This document shows, in pieces, positions 22,749-34,243 of a DNA stretch of 64,000 nucleotides. The first letter of the stretch is position 1. Every line of letters begins with the position of its first letter. The notes below the pieces were generated by a model, which saw nothing but the letters and a program-made list of their open reading frames with translations, was not told where the DNA came from and searched no databases. Position numbers and translations under genes: made by a program. The stretch is from Multifurca ochricompacta (taxonomy: Eukaryota; Basidiomycota; Agaricomycetes; Russulales; Russulaceae): contig WTXG01000045.1 in the NCBI GenBank assembly GCA_022496185.1, forward strand, positions 146,624 through 210,623, in the 5' to 3' direction.

Positions 22749-23395
22749 CTACTTTATTTCACCCCTTTTTGCCTTGGTAACTCCTTGAATCCTTTTAGTC
22801 ATCCTTTCTATAACCTTTTGCCATCATTCTGGTGCATTTTTATTCCACTCCTCCACCACCCTCTCCCACAATTCAGGTATCCCCTTGACTGGTTAAGAAC
22901 CTTCTTCAGATCCACCCAGAGGAGTCCAATGGGGCTAATATTTCAAGGGATTGTGCTATCCATACCAGGCTTCAATATTCCTGTCTTAAAACTGCTGGCC
23001 TGCCTTCTTGGAATTGTGTTTTGGGTCATTGTCCTGCTGAAACATGCTTTCACCCTCCAACATTTCCAACTTTTCAAACCTTTCCACCACTCTGCCATCC
23101 AAAATATCACAGTACTGGCATGGATTCATGATCCCCTAAACCCCTGTAAGCATTCCTAGTCCATTCCACCCCATACAAGACCAATACCATAAGTTCTTCC
23201 TCCTCCATGCTTGACTGTTGGAGTGGTGGTTCTGTCAGAGGGTGGTTCTCCCTTATTTTTCCAAGTGTAGCTCCTTCTGTCTGAACCAATTCTGTTCATT
23301 ATAGTCTCACCTGACCACAAGATCCTTTTCCAGTCATCCACTGTCCAATTTTCATGGTAACCACTCTCTGACAGAACCACCACTCCAACAGTCAA
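22749..23395 (-). pseudogene. Tc1-like transposase C-terminal half, left arm and centre
   Basis: Minus-strand reading gives Tc1/mariner DDE motifs: DDWKRILWSGETIMNRIGSD, then TVKHGGGR, then FQQDNDPKHNSKKA, then a C-terminus ending TKAKRGEIK. The N-terminal helix-turn-helix half is absent, and a stop or frame change interrupts it near 23160. Not functional. Confidence 0.8.
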
Positions 23396-23857
23396 GCATG
23401 GAGGAGGAAGAACTTATGGTATTGGTCTTGTATGGGGTGGAATGGACTAGGAATGCTTACAGGGGTTTAGGGGATCATGAATCCATGCCAGTACTGTGAT
23501 ATTTTGGATGGCAGAGTGGTGGAAAGGTTTGAAAAGTTGGAAATGTTGGAGGGTGAAAGCATGTTTCAGCAGGACAATGACCCAAAACACAATTCCAAGA
23601 AGGCAGGCCAGCAGTTTTAAGACAGGAATATTGAAGCCTGGTATGGATAGCACAATCCCTTGAAATATTAGCCCCATTGGACTCCTCTGGGTGGATCTGA
23701 AGAAGGTTCTTAACCAGTCAAGGGGATACCTGAATTGTGGGAGAGGGTGGTGGAGGAGTGGAATAAAAATGCACCAGAATGATGGCAAAAGGTTATAGAA
23801 AGGATGACTAAAAGGATTCAAGGAGTTACCAAGGCAAAAAGGGGTGAAATAAAGTAG
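23368..23857 (+). pseudogene. Tc1-like transposase C-terminal half, inverted copy in the right arm
   Basis: Plus-strand mirror image of the left arm: TVKHGGGR, FQQDNDPKHNSKKA, ending TKAKRGEIK at TAG 23855-23857. Same breaks as the left arm, consistent with a single inverted duplication. Confidence 0.8.
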
Positions 23858-24073
23858 TAATTGGGCAGATAGTGGATTTAAAATGTGGGTCAAAAAACTG
23901 TCCCAATGATTGATTGATTTGATTTGATCATAAAATGCTTATATCATGGCCAATCTCTTTGATCCAAATTGGGAATGGTAGCCAGGAAGCAGGGCTTTCA
24001 GACATACAGCCACACCATAACCAGATTCCTACATGCTGAGGTGCTATAGAGTGAGTACTAGAAATGGTGCAAA

Positions 24074-24099
24074 CATTGGGACAGTTTTTTGACCCACTG
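24074..24099 (+). repeat. Third copy of the Tc1-like terminal sequence
   Basis: CATTGGGACAGTTTTTTGAC followed by CCACT, outside the palindrome and in forward orientation, with no recognisable transposon body after it. Confidence 0.6.
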
Positions 24100-24214
24100 T
24101 ACTCAGTATCTTGATTAATGTAAGATGCATTTTTATCTCATCAATTGTTTTATCTAAATGCAATCACAATTATGTTGGACTATCTCTGTACTGGTATTCT
24201 GGTTCATAGAAAGC

Positions 24215-24383
24215 ATGACTCAGCCACCAAAAGCCATGGCTTAGGCCGTGGCTTCAGGCTTTCCAAACCTTAAGCCTGAGCTGTGGGCCGCTGGAAGCTG
24301 TTTTCATGGCCTATGTCAGCCCAGCTTTTTCCGGCTCAGAAACGGCCAGCTTACAGCTTTGAGCTGAGCCATGCACATCACTA
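24215..24383. mobile_element. Truncated, diverged MITE relative
   Basis: GC-rich AAAGCCATGGCTT-type repeats ending GAGCCATGCACATCACTA at 24383, the same terminus as the two hAT MITEs. No left terminus is visible. Confidence 0.55.
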
Positions 24384-24439
24384 ATTATAGCTTAAGTAGT
24401 ACAATGTTATTCTAGGTTATCAGACTTGAAATGTAAATA

Positions 24440-24580
24440 TCTACCCTTACCTGCAGGTATATGACCCATGGTGTACCTGTACCCATAGTATGGCAAACCT
24501 GTACCCTTGGTGTAAGGGTCCAGGTACATACAGGTACAGGTATGGGTCCATGTGTTTTTACCTGCAGGTTACCTGTGGTG
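24440..24580. repeat. ACCTGTACCC/GGTACAGG repeat cluster
   Basis: Repeated ACCTGTACCC and GGTACAGGTA in both orientations, like 22498-22597; probably another hAT end. Nothing recognised in 24581-24868. Confidence 0.5.
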
Positions 24581-24868
24581 AACACTACTTGCAAGTGTAT
24601 AAAATAATATATTTTGAACCATATTCCATGGACTTGTTCAACAGGCATGAGAACGTTATTTAATATTCCAAAATACCCTTGCCAGGGTGCTCCGAGTACT
24701 CTGGGTTGTAGCCAGGTTAAGCCTGGTCGTTGATCCTGTGGTATGTCATCAATACCACATGGGGAGAGACTGAATGGTAGTGTAAGCTGTGCTAGCTGCG
24801 CCATCGGTTGTGCAACGTTTGAGGTCGACATCAGTTTGTTTGTTTGTTTGTTCAGGTTTTACTGATTC

Positions 24869-25266
24869 TAGTGATGTGCCTGGCCCAGCTCAGAGAAACT
24901 AAAAGCCAAAGCCGCCGGCTCAGGCCGCGGCTTTCAACAGCACATACAAATGCATTAGCAATCGTCAAAATCAGTAGAAATCTTATCACAAAGTGGTTGA
25001 TTTGGGTCACGTGATCATGTTTATCACGGCATTTCAAACTTTTTCTTCGATATAGCTTTGCAATACGTAACACACCAAGTCAGATTTGGATTAGCTGAAC
25101 TATAACTACTAGTTATATGTCATAAAATTTTCTCTGCCAAAAGCCGCAGCTTGGGCCAAGCCGTCTGTGGCAGCTTTGGCTCAGCCCAGACTTCAGGAAA
25201 GCTGGAGCCACCTCAGGCCGAGCCAAAGCTGTGGCTTTTGGGCCAAGCCAGGCCGGAACATCACTA
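24869..25266 (-). mobile_element. hAT-type MITE, second copy (reverse)
   Basis: 398 bp, TAGTGATGTGCC...GGAACATCACTA, with a perfect 8-bp duplication ACTGATTC at 24861-24868 and 25267-25274. Its reverse complement matches 21474-22489 without the solo LTR, with only scattered differences. Confidence 0.93.
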
Positions 25267-25591
25267 ACTGATTCATGGTTCTGGGCAGACTTGAGGTAAT
25301 GTTACAGTTGGCAGGCTGTATCATGTGCAAGATTGGAAGTCGTGATTCAGGGGCTCCGAAGGAGGTGTTCAGTGGTCTAGATGTCTGGGATTGTTTGCAG
25401 GACAATCCAGAGAAAGGAGAAACAACAAAGTCTGATTGCAGTACCGAAAGATACAAGAGCTCGAGTCTGAGACTTGAGGTGTTTGCTATCTAGCTACTAT
25501 ATAGTAAAGTAATATTGTGATCAACCGATCTGATTAAAAGTAGCGGGGAAGATAGGAAAGAGTTGATGGGCGCATATTGCGCCTTTGATGG

Positions 25592-25598
25592 TATAAAA
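25592..25598 (+). promoter_or_regulatory. TATA box of the first NLR gene
   Basis: TATAAAA lies 38 bp before the predicted ATG at 25636, so the 5' leader would be short or absent if this box is used. Confidence 0.45.
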
Positions 25599-25635
25599 TT
25601 GAGGTGTAACACAGACCAAAATCCGCCACAGGTTC

Positions 25636-28600
25636 ATGATGGATCAACAACTTTCTGCGGCTTCATCCCCCTCATCTGAGCTCCGATTGCTTTTCGAGAC
25701 TACCTTCAGCGATTATGAGAAGCGGACAGGAATCAATTTGCTTGAACACCAGTTCTCCACCATCCTAAAAAGTTGTGACGCTGCCGAATCTATCGTTGCC
25801 GCATTTCGAAACGAAATTCAAGTGTTAAACAAATTCCGTGGCGATGATGCCGCAACAATTATGAAGTGGCTTAAGCGGATCGTCCGCCTCTCACACCCAC
25901 TCTTTGTTAATGGAGTTCTCGCCAACGCATTTGCGTCTCTGGTACGTTCAATCCGGCCTTCCACGTTCTTCTATCTATGCCATATCACCTATCCTTCAGT
26001 CTTTCCCTCCCAACAAAGCGTTTTATGCTGGACTAGGTGTCCTTCTCATCGTACGAATATGGTCGAATTCCTTCATGGAATCCTTGTAACCTCTATCACC
26101 ACAGGCCATTGATGCCTCTCAAGTTAGCACGAACTACGACATGCTCATCGATCTTTTCAGATCTCTCGAAGCCTTTCTCAAACGTCTTAATACTCACATC
26201 AAGATGCCACTTACGAATGTGATGACGGAGACAGTAGTGAGGATATTGCTTCAACTTCTCTCTACGCTTGGCCTTGCAACACAACAAGTTAACCAAGGGA
26301 GGCTGGGTAGGTCCTTCTCATCGAAGATTCACTGCCCTGGCTCAAGGTTACCCAGAGAGGGTGGGAGAAATGCTCTTAGGAGAGAATGATGTCGAAGCGG
26401 TGCTGCAGAGGCTGGGAAATACCTCCCAGAATGAGTCTCGGACAGCCGCGGGGCAGGCCCTAGAGATAATTTACGGTCTTGTCCAGAACATGAAGGCACT
26501 TATGAATGGTACTCAATTCTTGTTCGATTGATTTCCAACGCTGTACTAAACTGGCGCATCTAATTTAGATGGAAAAGCATCAACAGATGATATCAAATAT
26601 GCTCTCGGTACGTTTCGCTCTGGACATGGGTCATGATAACCGAGGATGGGTACCAGTTATCGTGCAGAGACTGGCGACTGAGATAATAGACAAGTCGAAA
26701 CGTTGGTTGTCTCTTTGAGAGCGCCATTGATTGCTGTCTAAACTGAGGCTACCTCATACGTAGGTGACCAGCTGGTGAAGGACGTCCGAGTTTGGTTATC
26801 TCCCGCAAATCCGTCTGAAAGCCACAAAATGGCACGCAAGGTTCATCACCCCGGAACTGGGGCGTGGTTCATTCAAGGTCACACCTTTGCGGAATGGAAA
26901 AGGACGGGTTCGCTGTTGTGGATTCATGGAAAGCGTACGTATTTCATGAGCTTCACTTCTTTGCCTCCTATTGATCGCCCCTCTGTTCTGTAGCGGGATC
27001 AGGAAAGAGCGTCCTTTGGTACGCACGCTCCGTCAGCTTCTGTTGTGTCAGCGTACTGATGTCATCGTCGAATAGCTCAACCATCATTCAAGAAATCACA
27101 ACAATGCGCGAAGCTGGGTTAGCCTCCATGGCGTACTTCTACTTCGATTTCAGGGACAGGGCGAAGCAAGACTTCAGTGGCCTACTTTCTTCTCTTCTTG
27201 TCCAACTATGCAAGCAGTCTGATCTTTGTTTCGATATTCTTTCTCACCTGTATTCGACACATGAGGGAGGCTCTGTACAGCCTAGTGATGACGCGCTCCT
27301 AGACTGCTTGAAGGATATGCTCGGGCTTCTTGGACAAGGCCCAATTTATATCATCTTGGATGGTCTCGACGAATCTCCTAAAAGCTCTGGCACGCCATCG
27401 AAAAGAGAAATTATCCTGGAGCTTGTAGAATGGCTTGTCAACTTACGCGGTTCTAATCTGCGTATTTGCGTCTCTAGCTGTGCCGAGACGGACATCCGAG
27501 GAGTTCTCCAACCGTTGGCATCCCAGATAGTGTCCCTTCATGATGAGATGGGGCATATCGAGGATATCAATGACTACATTAATTTTTTCGTCAACTCAGA
27601 CGCGAAAATGGGAAAGTGGAGAAATGAAGATAAGGATTTTGTAGTGAATAAGCTGTCAGAAGAATCTGGGGGAATGTATGGTGTCACCTTTCTCTGCGCT
27701 TCGCGAGACTTATTCAAGTATTGGTACAGATTTCGATGGGTGTTCTGCCAATTGGACCAGCTGCGCCGATGTCTTCCTGAAGGTATTCGGGGCACTTTTA
27801 ACGAATTCCCCGAGACTTTGAAAGAAGCATACGAGCGCATATTGCAGGATATCGACGAGAAAAGGTGGATGTGTGCCCACCGTCTCTTTCAATGCTTGGC
27901 CGTGGCTTCTCGCCCACTTCGCGTGTCGGAACTTGGAGAGTTCCTCGCGTGGGATTTCCGGCCAGATCTACCCGTGTTCGTGGCGAGTTGGCGCCCTGAA
28001 GATCTAGAAGATGCCTTGCTGTCTACTTGCTCCAGTTTGATTGCCATTGTCAATATGGATGGCTCCTCGGTCGTTCAATTTTCCCACGTCTCTGTTAGGC
28101 AGTTCTTATCATCGAGCCACCTCTCCGCAGCAGCTAGAGGTGCTGCTCGCTATCACTTTTCCCTTGAACAGGCTCATTTCACAGTCGGCCAAGGCTGTCT
28201 TGCTGCGTTGCTCCAGCTAGACAAGCATATTAACAAAAGCAGCATTGTGGACTTCCCTCTTGCCGTCTATGCCGCCCAGTATGTGGCCTTTCATGCCTCA
28301 AGTTGGTGTGCCAAGGGCTGTATACAAGCAGCATTGACACGCCTCTTTGACCGAAATAAACCCCACTTTGCTATTTGGCTTTGGATATACAATGTGGATG
28401 AAAACTCGGGAGAATCCATGACCTCGGAGACTCCATCGCAACCCCCAATGACCCCCTTGTACTGCGCCTCTCAGTCCGGCTTGTATAACACAGTTACATT
28501 GTTGTTATATGCAGGTAACAGTCTCAGTGAAGCCTGTGGATACTATGGGACCCCGTTGATTGCGGCATCAGCAAAGGGACACATTGAAATTGTGCAGAAA

Positions 28601-29029
28601 CTGCTGCAGAACGGCGCAGATATAAATGCCGTGGGTCCAAACGGCCGGACCGCATTGTATTCGGCATTAGAAAAAGGTCATCGAAATATTGTGGAACAGC
28701 TCCTTGAAAAGAATGCAAACGTAAATACCTGGTTCATGGACCGATATACTCCCCTCGGCGAAGCATTGGAGAAGGGCTATTCGGAAATCATAGGACTACT
28801 TTTCCAGCGCCGTGCAAGTGTTAATCACCAGAATAGGTTTGGGGAGACTCTACTGCATCAGGTATCCCTCGGGAGATACGATCTGGGATTTGCAGAGCTG
28901 CTCCTGGCGCATGGTGCAAGTGTAGATACACAAGACAACCGGGGCCGGACTCCGCTCGATGTAGCAAGAAAATCTGGAAACGATGAATTTGTGCAGCTAT
29001 TATCGGAACACATTTCCGGGAAAAACTAA
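25636..29029 (+). CDS. NLR-1: Goodbye-NACHT-ankyrin STAND protein
   Basis: Predicted 966 aa. Exons read as 25636-25941, 26000-26050, 26105-26306, 26356-26508, 26569-26607, 26764-26934, 26994-27018 and 27076-29029; all joins keep frame. Domains: fungal Goodbye domain (SDYEKRTGINLLEHQ through NDVEAVLQRLG), linker VRVWLSPANP, then NACHT with the P-loop GSGKSVL formed across an intron and Walker B IYIILDGLDE, a winged-helix-like region, and five or six C-terminal ankyrin repeats (e.g. TPLIAASAKGHIEIVQKLL). STAND proteins of this layout are thought to sense ligands through the repeats and signal in self/non-self or immune responses. Only member of the four with no frame break. The closest paralogue is at 56373-59765. 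Confidence 0.88.
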
Positions 29030-30189
29030 ATGTTAGCCATGCCCCAGGGGATCGCTCCATCAGTGTAAGTTATACCGTCTGTTGCGTAATCTCGTTCTTC
29101 TTCGCGTGATAATAATATCAGCTTGCAGAGAATCATACACTGGGCAGCCCAATCAAGGAGACGTCTTATTGATTGATGGGCAAGTCAGCGAGAAACGATG
29201 TCTTTTTTTTTGTTAGTTAGGTTTTTAGGATTAGGAGGTTTGTTTGCAATATATTGTGTGTGAAATTGTGTTACAATCAAGTGGGTGGTGCATTGCCCTA
29301 AAAAGACCTGCCCATGGTCTGTGGGAGACTGTAAAGTGAATGGCTCAGTCTTTGTGGTAGAAGACTGAGGTTCCAAACTATGCGTAGTCTACCTATTAGA
29401 ATACGCGTATTGGAATGCAAGTGAGTCCGGCCGGGCATCTCCGGTATCGATCCGTGATGTGGTGCTTTCAACGTGGTCTTCAGAGTATCCCCCCCACCCC
29501 TCGAGGCCTTATGCAACAGATATTCTACATACATACACACATACATACATTTTTCCATGAGGGGGGGGGGTTTTGAAAGGGTATTGGTTTGGGTACTTTT
29601 GAGGGGAGATGACACCACCACCACCGCCACCTGTAAAGTTGCTAATGTTACAAGCAAAAAAAAAAAGAAAAAAAATTCTTGGCTTGGAATCGGCGTCCTG
29701 GTTCGGCACAAGTGTGATATTTTTTTTTTCCCACGTTATTCTCAGCGGATCAGGTTCGCTTTTACCCGCCTGTGGCTATTTGGGGGATCTCAAGGACGTT
29801 TGACGCAAGCTACGATGCTCTCGTCCACCTTTTTTTCTGAACCTGAACCAACAACTGGGAAATATATCATTATCATTATCATTATCCATATCGTCGTCAT
29901 CACGTGACATGAGATGTCACAGACAAAAGTACTACAGACCAAGAGTTTTTTAGGACAGCCTTGGTGACAGTGGCATCCTCCTTTATTGCCCTTTTTTCCC
30001 TTTAAAATCGGTTTCTTTATATCGTCTTTACTAACTAACGAATTTTTTGATTGATTGATGATTGATTGATGTATATGTATGCTTCTTTAAAAAGGCCGGT
30101 ATTTGGTATTCGCTCTGTTAACTAATACCTTTTGGGAACGTATGGATGGATTGTATGGGTATTTTAATACAGACTATGTTGTAAAAAAT
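29030..30189. other. Intergenic, homopolymer-rich; no gene recognised
   Basis: Downstream of NLR-1. Contains ACAT repeats (29527-29550), poly-G/poly-A runs and ATT repeats (29860-29890), and a CACGTG at 29901-29906. The short ORFs here have no recognisable domain. Confidence 0.5.
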
Positions 30190-30420
30190 AAATAAAATTG
30201 CAAGGGGGTCATTAGGGAGGAGGCCGAATGTAAGAGATGATGTTCCTTGCTTCTTATTCGGACGGGTCAGGAAGAGAAGAGAAGAGAGAGGATTGATCCT
30301 TATCTTGGGTTGCTTTGGTGAAATTGGCTTGAGAGGAGAAGAAGAAGGGCGCGCTTTGACATGACCAGGGATGGGTGAGCTCAAAGTGTTCAAATCGTTG
30401 AAGAGAGTCGCCGACATGGA
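30190..30420 (-). pseudogene. 5' fragment of the P-loop NTPase/nuclease (RHS-like) family
   Basis: The minus-strand sequence aligns at DNA level with the first ~150 bp of the gene at 44545: a Ser/Pro-rich start, TCCTGACCCGTCC, a shared GGAACATC...CTT block and CTCCCTAATGAC. The frame is not maintained and no downstream part follows, so it is a dead fragment. It sits 1.1 kb after NLR-1. Confidence 0.65.
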
Positions 30421-31358
30421 CGGACGACCCCTAATCGTCGACGCACGTTGAGGGGTAACAATGAAATTGAATTTTTCATAAGCTCGTGCCTAGTGACGTG
30501 ACGAGATACACCCAAAAAAAAAAAAAATCAACACACACACAACGCAACAGCAGCGACACTTTTTCATAATGATAATAATAATAATAACGTTCATATTAAT
30601 GCGGAAGGAAAAAATCAAATCAAATCAAAAAATGACAAATACTACATGTCGTACAGGGAGACAGGGGAAAAGGGGAGAAAATACAAAAAAAAAAAAAAAC
30701 AAAAAAAATATTATAGTTCAGTTCAGAAAGTCAAAAACCTTTTGGTGATTTTTGCCGACCTTGACCTTGACCTTGACCTGACCGACTTAAAAAAAAATAA
30801 AAAAAACGTCATCATCATTATAATCATTAAGCATTGCCTTAAATTTCAATAATTTGGTTGGGGGGGGGGGGGGCCAACAAAACAAACAACACACACACAC
30901 AACAAATCAAAAGATCATAAGTCCGCGCGTGCGTACCACCCACCCCCATCATCCAGCAGTTTAAGCGAGAACCAAAGAAAAAGAAAAAAAAAAAAAGAAA
31001 TTCCTCTTGAGAGTGGTGTGTGTATGAGTAAGAGTAAGAGAGAGGGAAAGAGAAAGAAAACAAAACAAAGAGGAAAAAAGACACCAAACTTGAAATTTGC
31101 TAATAAGCGAGAAAGAGGATAAAAAAAAAAGAAAGAAAAAGAAAACCATAGTGAGCGAGGAGGTGAGAGGAGAGGGGGAGGGATCATTATACACAACAAC
31201 AACAATAACAACAACAACAATCAACATACAGTGAGCAGGTTCACCATCATCATCAACGTTGGGACAGACAGAAAGAAGAAAAAAGCAACGACGATTAAAC
31301 TCCCCTCTCGCTTCTCTCTCTCAACAACAAAAAAAAAAAAGAATGAATGAAAATTCAA
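30421..31358. other. Intergenic low-complexity DNA; no gene recognised
   Basis: Poly-A, CA and AAC repeats with a G12 run near 30860. Includes the likely 3' UTR of the minus-strand bHLH gene. Confidence 0.5.
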
Positions 31359-33414
31359 TTAATCCGTACGTTGTCGCTTCCCTGGACGGCCATTCTCCTC
31401 GTCACTCCCACCTCCTCCCTGCGTCACTTCTCCCTCACTCGCTCCCCCTGCAGCTGCCGACGACGATGACGATGTTCCTGCAACTGCAGCCTCACCGACC
31501 ATCTTCTCCGGTGCCGCAGCAGCTACGGCAGCAGCAGCAGCAACGGCGGTGGCGGTTACACTACCACCATCTACCGTCGAGGAGCTCTTGAGCCCACGAA
31601 GCACATCAAGCTCGCTCTCAGCCCGTGTACGAGCCGTACGCTCCTCTTCCCACAGACGACGCATCTCCTCAAGCTGCGCTTGGAGGTCGCCCATCGCCTG
31701 ATCCATAAGTAACTTCTCGAGTGTCCATTTTTCAATATTTCGTGCCTCGTTCTCCTTCAAGTGGTGGATATATTGCACCGCGCGTGATAGAATCGCACCT
31801 TTCGCTTTCTCGCCCGATCCGTTCGGCACAATACGACCGAGCTCGTTGATCCCCTCGTTAATGTTACCGCGCCGTCGGCGCTCGACTTCTTTCTGAAACA
31901 GGGGGAAAATCAATACAAGCGAACACAAACAAAAAAGCCAATAATTGATGGTAACAAACATGATTGTCTTTCCGTTGACGAGCCCACTCATCTGAACCCA
32001 TATTAGCACTGCGAGCGCCACGAGTACGTGTAGGCGCCTGTGAATTAGAAGAGGGTTCCGCACTCTTGGGTGATTCAACTGTGCCTGCGGACTTTACGCT
32101 ATCCGATGGTCGCGCCTGAGAATCGGGAATTGGAACGGCACTTGATCCTCCTGCAGCGGCAGCAAGCGCAGAGAGATGCCCAAGGTTTGGTGGTCCATTC
32201 GGGTGCGAAGAAGGGCCAGGTTCAGCCAGAGACAGGAGTGTGAGCGCTTGTTGCTGCGAGTGAACTGGTGGTTGTTGTTGCTTCTGAAGAGGAAACGGTA
32301 ATCCAGATGGGCCACCGGCAGGTGCATTGCTCGGTTGGGGTTGACCAAGTGCTCCTAATGCAGATAGCGCTTCTGCGGCGCTTTCTTTAAGCGTACCCTG
32401 CTCATCTATCAGCTGCTGTGCATAAAGGGTCAGCATCCACATGCCACAATGAAAGAGGCAGGGAGGCTATGACGCAATCAAGAACACGTGCGTCTCAGTA
32501 CCCGCCGCCACCTGCCACTTTTGCTCTGCTCTGCTCTCATCACAGAAAAAAGAAAGAAAAAAAAAAAGGGGGGGAAAGAGGAAGGACAGGAACCACCAAA
32601 AAAAAGTCCGGTCGTCGGCGTGTGCGTGCCGCGTGCCAACAGAATAAAATTCCCACGCCTCGAAAAAAAAAAACCAACCAACACCAAAGAGAAATAAAAA
32701 GAAAACAAGAGAACCGACAACACCAACACCAAAAAAAAAAAAAGCACATCGGCTTCAACAAGGTCAAAATAGCCGATATTGCGCTCGAAAAACAAACACC
32801 AAAATAAATAAATAAAATAGAAAAAGGAATGCTTGGTGAACACAAATAGCAAAAAATAACTGATAAGTAAATAGGAATATTGAATATGACAAGGAGGGGA
32901 GACTATACGAACTAGAGCAATTATCGACTCTTGCTGCTGCCGATTGCCCGTCGTTGGCACCTGACTGACGCGGGAACGTGCCCCAGCCGTGACCTCCTCC
33001 CCCCCAAATCACGTGGGAATATATATAAAGCAGCAAAGATATTAAACAATCGAAAGCCCGCTCACCCACACGCACACATACACCCACCACTCTCCCCCTC
33101 ATACCACACACACACACAGAAGGAACAGGGAGGGAGGGGGAACAGTAAAAAGGAAAGATATTAAAAGAAAAAAAAACTGGGTAGGGGGAGGAGGTAGGGG
33201 GGGGGGGGGGTTTGCTCACCTGGTAGACGCTCGGAAAGTGTCTCAACAATTGAACGATTTGTGCACTATCGAGTAGATGTGATGGTGCATTAACTGGATC
33301 AATGGCCGAGGCACCACCACCAGCTGATGTAGCACCTGCCGATGAAGAAGGAGGTGGAGGTGGTGGAGGAGGAACCAAATTGTGGTCTTGATTAACGGTA
33401 TTTGCTGAGGACAT
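31359..33414 (-). CDS. cbf1: CBF1-type bHLH transcription factor
   Basis: Exons 33220-33414, 31960-32415 and 31359-31892 give 394 aa. A Pro/Ser-rich N-terminus precedes a basic region HKEVERRRRGNINEGINELG split by a 67-nt intron after RQRKDNH, then helix-loop-helix ending AVQYIHHLKE. The next segment, NIEKWTLEKLLMDQ, is the signature that follows the bHLH in yeast Cbf1, and a leucine-zipper-like coiled coil comes after. Cbf1 binds RTCACRTG (E-box) sites at sulfur-metabolism promoters and, in yeast, centromeres. The Ala/Ser/Gly-rich tail ends KRQRTD. Intron 1 is 804 nt, unusually long for this window. Nuclear; all phases fit with no frame break. Confidence 0.92.
32416..33219 (-). promoter_or_regulatory. 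804-nt first intron of cbf1 with E-boxes and a TATA-like element
   Basis: Contains ATCACGTG (33008-33015), which fits the Cbf1 consensus, next to ATATATATAAAG (33018-33029), and another CACGTG at 32485-32490. Two more CACGTG sites are upstream of the gene at 33926-33931 and 33958-33963. Long purine and CA tracts fill the rest. Confidence 0.4.
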
Positions 33415-34243
33415 TTTGCCCCCCGATCTGAAAGAGGAGGTGGTGGAAAAGGGAAAGGGTGTGATGAAAGGAGCAGGAGCAGGGGGTGGAGGGGAGGGGG
33501 AGGGGGAAGGAGGGTGGTGGTGCGTGTCGTTGCACTCTCTTCTCTCTAATGATAGAGTAGAGGAGGAACGGAGAGAGTGAGAGAGGAGTATGTGTGTGTG
33601 TGTATGTTGTTGTGTGTTGTGTGGATGTGGAAGGTCTGTCTTATCTCGAGTGATCGGGGAACGACTTGAAGGCGGCGGGCCAACGTTCCACACACAAAAT
33701 AAAATAAAATAAACAAAAGAAAAAAAAGAGCTTTTCTGAGATGAATCACAGAAAAAGGGAAGAGGTCTTCGTTCAAGATGGGTGATGATTATGGATCGAG
33801 AATACAAGGGCTAGGAGAGCAAAAAAAAAAGAGATTGAAAGGGAAAGCGTGGGTGAGAGCGTATGAAGTGGGATCACGGGGGAGGCAGCGCGAGGTCACG
33901 AGGGGCACGCGCTTTTTCTATCAAACACGTGAGAAATCAGGTGCAAAGATGTCAATACACGTGCAAATTCTAAATCGGCACCTCGGCAATTCCATGCCAT
34001 ATCTAATTATTATCATTAAATGGGTGGAGCAGCCAGCGGACACAAAAGATAAAAAAAAAAAAAAAGATAAAAAAAACAAGAGGGATGATATAATATCAAA
34101 GAGCATAGTTATAATAAAGGGGGTATGACAGGTAGTTGAGTAGTACAGATGGAGTTGACAACCGAAACACAGTAACAACAAAAAAAATATACCGGTTGAT
34201 ACAAGACAAACAGAAAAAATGGAAATATATATATATAATCAAA

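Larger units (their letters stand above)
22598..24008. repeat. 1.41-kb near-perfect palindrome built from half a Tc1-like transposon
   Basis: Left arm about 22598-23248 and right arm about 23358-24008 are reverse complements around a ~109-bp centre. The 148-residue antisense translations of both arms are identical. Each arm contains a terminal-repeat-like CATTGGGACAGTTTTTTGACCC (22698 forward; mirror near 23908) plus about 100 bp of outside flank, so the flank was duplicated as well. Confidence 0.92.

Noticed and set aside
22713..23159. A 148-residue ORF on the plus strand, with an identical one on the minus strand (23447-23893)
   Set aside because: Both are the antisense reading of Tc1-like transposase DNA in the palindrome arms; the sense strand carries the DDE-type motifs.
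29473..29907. 144-residue ORF downstream of NLR-1
   Set aside because: Composed of poly-Lys, poly-Ile and Thr tracts from homopolymers, with no domain and no splice or promoter context.
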